Source: Hydractinia symbiolongicarpus (taxonomy: Eukaryota > Cnidaria > Hydrozoa > Anthoathecata > Hydractiniidae). Taken from it: a DNA stretch of 64,000 bases. Below are positions 24,001 through 36,000 of the stretch, piece by piece. The notes beneath the pieces are model-generated. The model had not been told where the DNA came from, searched no databases, and saw nothing but the letters and a program-made list of their open reading frames with translations. Each line of letters begins with the position of its first letter. Position 1 is the first letter of the stretch. The stretch lies in contig NC_079880.1 of NCBI RefSeq assembly GCF_029227915.1, positions 33,785,501-33,849,500 on the forward strand. Reading direction: 5' to 3'. Position numbers and translations under genes: made by a program.

Positions 24001-27000
24001 TGAAATAGCATTTTTACGAATTCGCAATATTTTAATATGGAAGTTTATTTTGTGGAGATCTCATTTAAAAGAACTATCTGTGAAGTGCAACAAACAAATA
24101 TAAAAACTTTGATCGCTTGGTAAATCACCTGCACAACGTATTTTGTTTAGCCATCTTTGTCCGAGTTCTTCCTTTCTATCAGACAGGATTCTGTGAAAAC
24201 TGGCTTCTTTACACTTCTCTGATCAATTGGTACATCGAAACGCAGAACATCTCACCATTTTTTAAAGATTTAAACATAAATCATAGACAAAAAGCGATTT
24301 AAATGTAAGCTATAGGTCTTAACATGAGCGTTCTATGCGCTCGCTTAAACTTTCTGCACGATGTGATGTCATTATTTATAATCAGGTGCAGTCCTAAATG
24401 AAATCGCACTTGTCTGTTTTTTTATGAGATAAAAATTGAATATGCTAAGGCTAGTACAACAATTTTAAATAAGGAAAACAAGTGAAGTAAGTTTTTTTTG
24501 ATTTTTTATGCTTTTCTGAGTAGGTATAAAACAAAAAAGAGAAAAGTGATTTTTACTGAAGTTCCCCTTTAAATAAAGTTCATATTATCTTCAAAATTAA
24601 ACCAACAAGCAAAGCCCTTAAAGTGTGAAAAACCGAAAAGAAAAGTTTTTAATAGGTTTTAAATTGGCTCTGATTTCGCAGGGACGTTTTTCGTTATTTT
24701 AGAATGAAATACGGCAACTTTAGAGCTTCGCAGGGACGTTTTCTCGTCATTTTAGAACAAAATATGGCAACTTTGAAGCTCTGCAGGGACCTTTTTATCT
24801 CAATTCGTATAAAAAATAAAACGATCTTGGAGACGATCCCTAGCCAGACATTACTTTTTTGTGTCTTTGTATTTTAAATCTACAGGATATTTATAGAAAT
24901 GCGTATTTTTATAAATACGCGTATTTTTAAATACAGTTTTTAAAAAAATGCGCATATTTTTAATACACAATTCGTATTTTCAAAACTACGAAATACGGAA
25001 TTCTATTGTTTTAAAAATACAAATTAAAAATAGAAGTGGTCGATTTTCCTAGAGAGCATCACATATTCATTTATTTACATATATTAAATTAATGTAAAGA
25101 AGATCCTTAAATACGCGAATGAAAACGCAATATTAAGATTTTCAACCAAAATGGAAAAAGTTAGACCCTGTGAAAAATTTTAAAAGGCTTAATTGCTTAA
25201 GTAATTTCTTGTGAAAAGTTTTAAAAGGGGTCTTTTACAAAAGTTATTTTTCTTCGTTTCTTGAATGTTTGTATCACAAAAATTTGTTCCTTTTAGGTAT
25301 TGCTATCACAAACTAACCATGTTTGTGTATAGTATACCTGTTTGGTTTTAGCTTAAAAATTATTTATTTCAATTATATATTTAAGCACTGTTATTTGCTT
25401 TGAGCAACATTTAAATGCAGAATACGTTTATTATTGCACAAGCTAGCTATCTAATAGTCAATACTTATGACCTGGCAAGAATCTTGGTACTAGCTGGAGC
25501 ATGATACTGTGATGCAAAGGATAGATTAAGACTTAGACTGGACATTAAACTAACTATGAAACTTACAAAAAAGTGTGTTTACATAACTGGTTATGCTAAT
25601 GATTATTATGTCTAACTTAGGAAGTATTTTTGTTTTTAGTTTATTGGATATTATGATGAAGTGCTAGACATTAAATTTTTTGGTGAAAATGAAGATTGTG
25701 TTGCTTTAGCAACAAATAGCGAACAAATAAAAGTAATACATCGCGAACAATTGACATCAGAAGTATTACGTGGTCATACAGGTGAAAGTTTAAAATTGAA
25801 CATTCACTGGCAATTTTAAAAATATTCACAATATACAAAGATTTATGTTAGATGGCTATTTTATTTTCATTAAGCATTTAAGATGAAATTTTGTTGTGGC
25901 ATAATTGTTTAGGAACTGTGTTATCTATTGATGTCAGTTACGATGGAAAGTACATTGCTTCATGCTCAAAGGTATTTTTGTTTTGTTATAATTTGTGTAA
26001 TAACGCTTTTTTTAGGTTAATAGTTAACCCTATTAGCAGGGGTGGGGGGCATAAGGTGCCCACGTCGTCTTTCACTTAGCATAAATTTTGTGTGGCATGT
26101 AATTGAGTGTTGAAATTTGCTGACTTTTCCTAACTTTCATTAGGGCTTGTAGTGGAAAAACAATTCTGGAGGGGAGGCGGGAAATTGCATTAATACAATT
26201 CTTTGTTTAAAATTTTAGAAACTGCTGACATGCATCAAGATGTTGTATTTGTTATAAAAATATTTATTACATGTATATTCGTTACTAGGTGGTTACTAAG
26301 GTTTTTCTAAGGAGATATGGGTCCTATGGATAAAATACAGACCAGATTTAAAAAAATATATTGATCCAGAGAAATGACGTTATTTCTGATCCTAATGATG
26401 TCATTATATTGTTAAAAAATAAAAAATATAAAAAATAAAAATCATTAAATATCATGGTCATCAATATTTTTAGCATAACATAGCTTTTTACATTTATCGT
26501 TAGAATAAGAAACTTTCATATAAAAATGACGTCCTTTTTATACTAATGACGTCATTAAACTTTTTATATAAAATCAATTTTTTTCTATTCAATAAATAAA
26601 TCTACCAACAATAAAGGTCAATATTGCATGAGAAATTTATATTTATTACAACATTGGTCTATTTTAGGCATTAGGCATTTTTGATCCTTGTGAGGTCATT
26701 GGAAGAATTTTTTACCTGATATTTGATTGTATTAAAGGGATTCGAGGTACTTTTACAATTTGGACTCATCTGAAAGATTTGCATGAGAAATGCTAAATGA
26801 TATATTCACTTTTTGTTAAAACTTCATGTAACTCCAGATTAGCTTTTTAAATATTTATTTTTCTTGTCGCTCTTCTACCGCCATCTTGGTTATCTTTGAC
26901 CTTCTTCTTCGTTAAAAATTTTCCTTCTAGCTGCAGCCTTTTTTAGTGGCACGTGAACCTGTTATGTAATATTTCAGTAGCGCTTTAATTATTACTGACC

Positions 27001-30000
27001 GTTATAACTTTTTGTTGAGACGCTGGTTGTGCATGATTTTTATTTCAAAGGACTTTTATTTAAGACCCAGTTTGTGAAATTTACTGATTATTCAACATGC
27101 CACACATTTGTGTATGGATATATTTTGGAAGGCAAATAAAAGTAACAAAATATCAACGTGTGACTATAAGCCCATAAAAAGTTATGTAAAAAGTTGAAGA
27201 GGGAAGGAAGAGGGGGCTGCAGCACAAATAGAATTTGGGGTGGATACAGCCTTTGAGATGGCACTCAGCATTTGCAGACGTAATTACCGACATATTTTCA
27301 GAACCTATTTTTCGGTATATAACCCACACATCGTATAACCCGCAGCTCAGCCGTTTTAGGGAGTTATAAACTAGGTGCTATCAGATAGCCCACACCTTCG
27401 TATAACCCGCATAAAATTTCGATCGATGTGTTTTACTTACCCGCACCTTTGCATAACCCGCATCATGTTAAGAAAAAAATTCAGCGTATTTTTACTTCCC
27501 TAATCATTTTATAACCATGTGCGTGTGTTCTGTTTTTTTCATGATGGAGACAAGTGGGGGACGCTTAAACTCGTGAACCCCAAGCACGAGAACCGAGTGT
27601 CTGAACTAGCGACTCTCTCAGTCTTAACTTCCTTGTCTCCGATTTCTGAAATAATAACGGATTAAAATTAATTTGACAATGCTGTTTTCCTTTTATTTGT
27701 AAACATTAGTTGCTTCCTGCGATTAAACAAACAAACAAACAAACAAATAAAAAATAAAAAACCCATGCTATCAGGTTATAAATCTAAAGTAAAATTTTAT
27801 GTGTTTTTAAGTTTTTTTCGCATAAAAATAAACAACATAATAATTATCACGGATTGTCTATAACAGCGATGTACGGAACGTTCTTTTCTAATGTTTATAG
27901 AATTTTGTTATCTATTTATACCTCAGCAATCACAGTGTGCATGATAAAATAATGGCAGCAATGAGGAGGAAATAGTTGCGTGTGTCTTATCAATTGTATT
28001 TTATATTTATTTTTGATATTTTCAGTGGCCAGCTGTTGCTCGAAGGTAGCAAAGATAAAAAAAGAAAATTATTTTCTATACTTTAATTTTAACATTTTTC
28101 AATATTTTTAACAGGAATTAATAATTAAGTCCTGGGCACTAGGTTGTGAAACACGTGTCAATTAAACCTAAAAATGATACCTGCTATATTGCTCTATTAC
28201 CAGAAGCAAATCATTTCAATGTGCCCAATGTGATTGCAAAAATATAAATAGATTAGAATTACATTCAACACAAAAGAAAAATGATCTCCAAAATTGTGTT
28301 TCAGAGAGAGCTCGTAATATTAGCACTGGCAAGCAATAGAAATTTAAAGCAATTTCACTGTGTGAAAAAAATTATATCACATAGTAAGATTACGTAGATA
28401 TAGGATCGCGCATGCAGTTGTATTAATGTACGCATTTTAACCCGTTGGTACTATTTTCTTCATTGAATGTATAAACTTTAAATTTCACAATAAATGACAG
28501 AAAATATAAAACATAACCCGCACCACATTATAACCCGCACCAACAGTGGAAGTCGTAAAAATCAACTTGTAACCCTTATAAACCGGATAATACGGTACCT
28601 TCGCGTTGGCAATTATTTGACGTGGTAAAATCGCACATAAAAAGTCCCCCGGCCCTTGTGTGATCAGACGTGTGATAGTTCAGTTGCCTCCTACCGCAAT
28701 GCACAAACAACAAACTCTTAACAAAAAATCAGTCACCATATTTGTTGCGCTTCAACTGCATCATTAAAAACAGTTTCTCACCAATGTAGTTTGTTTAAAT
28801 CATTGAAAAACGCTGAAATGTAGTTAATAAAATGCCGTTTTTTCTGCATTGAACTTTAATATTTACGCAATTAGCTATTATTATTTTATTTTTTATTTTC
28901 CTTTTGCTTTTTTCCAGTAAAAATAATTCTTTTTATTTAGGAGTAGCTAAAACATTTTTTGTGCTTTGTTAAGTTTAAAATAATTCGAATATAGCCACAG
29001 TAGTTATTTGTCGACACTAAAAATGGAATTATGAGGGTTTCCTTGGGCATCAAATGTATGATGTATGCTTTTAAAAGGTCTAATCATGAAGGTGCAGAGC
29101 AGTTCTGAACCAAAAGGCCTGGGGACAAGGTTAGCATACTCTAAATTTGAAAAACAAAAGGCTATTGTTAACAAATAAGAATGAACAAAAAAATCCGCAC
29201 ACCGTTTTAAAAGGGTTACCCAAGGTTCATTTAAAAACAGAAGCTGATGAATAATAACAAGATTGTAAAAAGTTGGAACTCGTAGAAGCCGATTTTTTTC
29301 TTGTTTATGATACATTTTTAAATAGAAGTTTCTGCTGACTCAGCAATTTTAGTGTTAAGTTGAAATCTTTTTATTATGTATTAAGGCCTATATTTTCAGG
29401 AGATGTGAAAAATGGTATAAATAAAACAGAGTAAATAATTAAGCTATTTGGAAAGCTAAAAAAAGGTTACTGCTACCTTAAGTTATTGATTTTATACCAG
29501 AATAGAATGCAGGACCTGCATCGGTAATAGTTTAACACAATAAATTTATTAAAAATGGCAAAAAATTTGTTTCAGTTATTTTTTCTTTGTATTTAAGATG
29601 CCTTTATTTTTCTATGGTAAAAATACATGTAATGTTCAAAAATTATTTATTGCATAGTGTTTTTCATATGGCTTAGCATATATTTATATTCATCTTCATA
29701 CAACATGCAAAAGCATGAAAAATATACACTTACATCTACAAACTAGTTTTGCACCTGTTCTTTGTGTTTTTCTTACACAAATTTTATTTTTTTTTAAAGA
29801 AAAATCAATATCTCCTTATTTCTCATCATATTAGCATCAAAATCTTCTACAAAACTGTAAACAAGCTCCTTAGCTATCCTCAGTACATTTATATAAAGAG
29901 TAGTGACCCTGATCAGAATATGTAGTTTGCTCATTAACTAACTTCCCAGTGTGACATAAATCTGTTAAAATTAAGGACAGTTTCTTATGAATTTCTGAAA

Positions 30001-33000
30001 AGAAAGAGACTGGCTATGTAGACAAGTAAAATTAAATTGCATGGTTACCACCATTAATACCGTTAATTTTATCTTATGTTTAATTTTTGAATTAGGATAA
30101 CACAATTCGTGTTTGGTGCAAGAATGAGGACAATAATGAATTTTGTTGTGTTGCTACTGGATTTGGTCATACTCGTGATGTTGGTAGCATTGCTTGGCCA
30201 AAGTAGGTTGTGATATTTACCTTCCAAGCAAAGCATTTTTTATCACCTTTTGTTAGTGGTTTTGTACATATTAAATTGTATATCAATTAGACAAATAAAT
30301 TTCAGAGAATACACGAATATACAAATTATGTGGAAACTAGAAATGTGAACTGTCTGTTCTAAAAATTAAGTGGTTGTGATTGATTGGAGCAATTCTAGAG
30401 ATTTTGGTAGTTTCTAGTCCTCTCGAATATTGTAGAGCCATTGTGTGCAAAGATGTAGATTTTCTCTTTATTAGACCTGTTTGAGCAACCAATAGCACAA
30501 CAACCAAGACATTTCTTTTTCTTCATTTTAATCCTTACATACAAGAAAATGTTTTGAACTCCAAGTTTTCTGTCTTTTCCTTTAGGCTTCTGTGTCACGC
30601 TAGAATAGAAAATATTTTTTAGACGCAAAGTTAAAAAATCATACGATAATAGGTAAAAGGGTTTTCCCTGTAAAACAAAACGTTTGTACCATGTACTTGT
30701 ACCTTGAAATTGAAATACGCTAAGGCATTTTTGATCAAAAAAGACTCAAAAAATTATTAAGGAATTATTATTATTAAGGAAATTAAATATAGCCGTGTTT
30801 TGGCCAAGACAGTATTATTAGCTAATTAATCAACAAGACTCAATTATTCCGATTTGAACAAGTACCAGGTGTCAAAATTTGAGACAGTCTTTGATGAAGC
30901 AGGTAAGGTTTGGTACGTCATATTGACGATCAAGTAATGAAAGTTATTGAAGGAGTGATGATAAGTTACTTAGAGAAAGACTTGATATAGATAAGATGCA
31001 ATTTGGTTTTGTTCCAGGGCTTGGCACTACAGATGCAATATTTTTACTCAGACAGCTTCAGGAAAATTATTTAGGAAAGAGAAAGAATCTCTATTTTTCC
31101 TTCGTAGATTTAGAGAAAGCCTTTGATAGAGTGCCACATAAAGTTATTTGGTGGGCTATGAGAAAATTAGGTGTGGATGAGTGGCTAGTTACGATGGTAG
31201 TCTATATACAGCAATGCTAGAAGTCATGTCAGGATTACCGATTCACTTAGTGATGAATTTAGTGTAAATTTTGGTGTACATCAGGGTTCTGTATTTAGTC
31301 CTTTGTTGTTTGTTCTAGTCTTAGAAGCGCTGTTGATGGAATTCAGTACAGGTTGTCCATGGGAGTTATTGTTGAAAAGTTTGAGAAGTGGAAGATAGGA
31401 CTAGAAGAGAAAGGGCTAAGGGTGAACACAGCAAAGTCTGAAGTCATGATTAGTAGTATTGCAGCCAAGTGTGAACTTGTAGTTGGAAAGTGGCTTTGTG
31501 GAGTTTGCAGGAAAGGGTTTGGTAGTAACTCAATTTTTTGTCAGACTTGCAAGCATTGGGTACATAAGAAGTGCAGTAGTATTGGTGGAAGGTTAACAAC
31601 TGACATTCAGTTTGTATGCAAGCGTTGCAAAGGTGAGATTATAGAGAATGAAGTATTTCCAGCTTTAATAATGTACAACAGTGGCGCGTTAGAGATAGTT
31701 GAGAACTTCTGTTACTTAGGTGATATGTTGGGCAGTGAAGGGGGTGTTGGAAGAAGTGTTACTTGAAGGATAGGTTCTGCTTGGAAAAAGTTCAGATTCC
31801 TTTTTTTGACTAGCAGAGTCTTGTCAATTGAGGTAAAAGGTAGGTTGTATGAGGCCTGTGTAAGAAGTTTTATGTTGTACGGTAGTGAGACATGGGCAGT
31901 GAAGCAGGAAGATCTTGACCGTTTAGAAAGGAATGATTTGAGAATGGTTAGGTGGATGTGTAACGCCAGTCTGAGACACAGAAAGAGTTCAGATGAGGTA
32001 AGAAGCAGGCTAAATATCCGTAGAATTAGAGATGTTATCCAGATAAGAAGATTGAATTGGCTGGGGCACTTGGAAAGAATTGAGAGGGATAATTGGGTAA
32101 GAAAGTGTAGAGACTTGATAGTTCCTGGGGCCAAGCCAAGAGGTAGACCAAGAAAGACTTGGCAGGAGGTTATAAGGACAGACTTGATACAGAGGAAGTT
32201 AAGTTTAGATCTAACACAGTCTAGATCAGACTGGAAGAGGGTCATTAATATACTCCGTCCAACCCATGCTGGCATGGAAAACAGACTTTAAGCCGAGAAT
32301 GATGATAATGATGTTTTATTGAATTGAAACTGGTTAACTTCGGCTCAACTAAAAACATAGGAAACATTTTATTTTGTAGAATAAGTTTTAAGGAAAGTTG
32401 CAAAACTAGCTTATACTCATCATCGTACGCTGGTTGTAGCACTACAGAATGAATTTTTGTCTACAATTTTTTTATTTCCTTTTCTATGAAGTAATCTCTC
32501 TCTCAGAGAGGGGGTAAAGAGCTGGAGTTTACAATTAAGTTGCTTACATATTAGTTAAAGTGCATATATCCACAAGCTTTGTTTTCAATGAAAATGTGTG
32601 TCGTTGCTGCACAGGGAACATAGGCGAAATTTGGTCTTTTTTATGAAATATCAGGAAAAATTGACAGGAATTTTAAACTTTCCACTAACTCCCTTATACA
32701 TATGCATATTATTTTAATACAATATTCTTTATTGTCAGTTCTATCTTCAGCTGGTATTTGTTTCATCCTCTGTTCCTGTTTTTTTTTATGTATATTGGAT
32801 TCAGCTAAAATCTTAATGTCTGTTTGAATCTTTTATGATGATAGAAAAAAGTCAGGATTCTTAGTTAGAAAATGTCAGGAAAATATAGTTCAACCTAACC
32901 TATATAAAAAAGCATAGTATTAAAAAAATATTTTGATTTGCTTTCAAGCTTCTCAAGGCTTTCTCTAAAGATTTAAACCATAGTGAAGTAAAATAAAACA

Positions 33001-36000
33001 AAGACTCACCCTCAATGTACATTACACCTCATATAGTTATCGTGCCTGTCTCAGCATTAGTTTAAGAATTGATAGATGTTGGATCTATCAATTCTTGAAC
33101 TAATGCTGAGACATACACAATCTTATGATCTACTAAACACGGCATTTCTTGCAGATTTTTAAGATGAAAAATATTTTGGAGTTCAAGAAGGCGTATTAGG
33201 AGAAATATTGATAACGTAGCTGAAGTTTTTATACCTGTATAAATATTCTTTTAATAATAATAAAAAAATAGGATTCACAAGTTCTAGAAAAACTTCCCAA
33301 AATTTGCTTTGCATTTATCTTTTCTTGACATTCAAACCCTATTCTAATTTTAGGTTATCTACAGATTATATTGTTACTGGAGCTCAAGATTTAACTTTGA
33401 AATGTTGGACTTTGCCTAAGATATTGGTTGTATGGTTCTTTTTTTATTGTTTTTACATAATTAGAATTTATACATAATTTTTGATAATTTTCAGTTTTGC
33501 CTTCCTAAAGGTGAGGTAGTAACATATGAGTTATTTGAATTTTTGTAATGTCACTCAATAATATTCAAGTTCTTTTTAGAGATTTAAATCTTTTTAGAGA
33601 TCAGAAATTGTTAGTTTGTCTGTAAAATGGACAGAAAAAGCACATGACAAGGTAAACTAATTATTTTTGTGCAGTAATGTGGATATCATCACAACACAGG
33701 TTGCATTTACACTATGTTCGTTGAGTATAATTTTTTTTTTCAGGACATCAATGGTGTAGCAATTTCACCAAATAACAAATTTGTAGTTTCCGTATCACAA
33801 GATAAAACAGGAAAGGTTGTCAACATAAAATGAATGCTTTACTTTTCTGAAGCAAGTAGCTTACTTAGTCCTTTTTGTTGATTATATCTTGGCAGGAGGT
33901 TACAAGGACAGACTTGATACAGAGGAAGTTGAGTTTAAATCTAACACAGTCTAGATCAGATTGGAAGAGGGTCATTAATATGCCCCGTCCAACCCATGCT
34001 AGCATGGAAAACGGACGTTAAGCCGAGAATGATGATGATGATGATATCTGTTGTTTTTAAGGTTTGGAAAATCAAGTCTGGAAAACTTATTGGGACTCTT
34101 TGTGGACATAAACGTGGTATATGGTGTGCAATGTTTTCTCCTGTTGATCAGTGTATTGTGACAGGTTCTTCAGATTCCACAATTAAACTCTGGGCTTTGT
34201 CAGATTTCACATGTGTCAAGGTAATTCCAGTCCCAATTTTAGCTTCTACGTAAACTACAAATGGTAAAATCTTTGAAAAATTGTTGTCAGTGACATTACC
34301 TTACTAGCTTTTGGACATCAATTCTTTCCTTTTTTGTTTTGTTCTTTGTTACTTTCTTTATTATCTTTTTTAAAAATATTTTCCAAATTTTTGTTCTCTA
34401 TGAGGCCGTGGTTTAGGGGGGTGAGTGTAGTACCATCGGGGCTGGGGCAAACATGCCCTACCCCCATAACTTCCCTTGTATAAGGTTATAACTTCTAAAA
34501 CTTGGTATGGATGATATTTGTCACTCTGTCACATGGCAATTAAAAATCATGCCTCAAATGCTGACTATCGGCAATTTTTTGATGACATCAGCATTTTTTA
34601 TTTTTTTGGAATTTGCGTAGCTCCATGATAGATTTTTATTTCTTTTTTTGTAGAAATATTGAAAATAATGGTAATTTTAATAATTTAATAAACATTTAGC
34701 TATTTTGGCTTAGTTTAAGACCCTTTGAGGCGCCAACATAAATATTATTCACATTTGAAAATAATTTTTTTCGGGAATTTATTATATACTTGTTTTTTTT
34801 TTTTATTTCATGATAGATTGATGTTTACTTTTTCCATTAACAGCTCTTAGTAACATATATTTCTAGGGTTTAAACTTCAAACAATATATTTATGAGGTGC
34901 CACATTTTTCTTTTCAAAATTATATACAAAAAATTATACAATGAAATTTGTTTTAGTCTGGGAACAGCTTTACATACATATAATAAATGGTTTTTACAAT
35001 TTTTTTTCTGGCATTTCACATTTTTTTGTATTCTTCCTTTTCACAAATTCTTTGATGCACAGATAACAGCGATTTCTGTCACTTGCTAGCTGTTCAGCTG
35101 GGTCAGCTGCAACTGCAATATTCTCAAAATTTAAAACTTTTTCATCTTCTCTATCACCTGCAGCTGAAGCCCTCTTGGATTAGCCAGTCTGCTTTCCACG
35201 TGAGTCGTAACTAAGGATGTAATCAAATGAACTTAACTTGGTTCTGTTACTTCCTTGTACATTGTAAAGAGTTGAATGTAACGATAGTCAGCGTAATTGG
35301 ATCCATTATATGTAATACATCGTGTAAAAATGTAAAAACATATTTTCACACATATAATTAGAGTAATTAGGATCGTAAAAAGTCAAGTATTTATGTACAC
35401 CTGGTTAGAGACATAGTTCATAGATTGATTTTATACATTGTTTATAGAGAAATGCTTACAATCAAATAAGAAAAGCATACAACAATTATTGACAAGCAAC
35501 TAAAAAAAAGGACCTTCCCTAACAATAAAAAATATATCCCACAGGCGTCAAAGGCTGGTAAAAGCGAAGGACGCAAGTTATTTGAACAACATTAGACATA
35601 TAAACCTAAATGATAATATTTTAATTCCATTATAATATCCATATACCAAAATGCTATTTTGTTTCATTAGTTCAATTAGTTGTAAAGGCCCGTGGTAAGT
35701 CCACTTCGGCAGAAGAAAAATCGAAAAGTTCCGTTATTTGAATTTTTATAACTTTAGCAATGACCCATCAATACACCAAACAATGTTTTTAGAATAAAAT
35801 AGAACAATAGAAGCGGATGTTTTATCCGCTTCTATTGTGTTGAGCTTCAAACGCTGATCAAGGAAATGTATAGGATTATTTTCTATAGATAAATGCAGAG
35901 ATAAATAGGTTTACTGTTTTTTTTATAAAATTATCAACCGATCGATTTTGAAACGGGTGCTTTAACCAGCTTAGGAAATCGGTCCCATGTTTGTACTTAC

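Noticed and set aside
31712-32275. 187-codon minus-strand open frame
   Set aside because: Antisense to the conserved LINE ORF2; composition follows the sense codons.
33996-34253. 85-codon open frame starting with an ATG near 33996
   Set aside because: Its first 22 codons are the LINE tail; the rest is the TBL3 exon 34062-34220 and following intron. The ATG is not a gene start.
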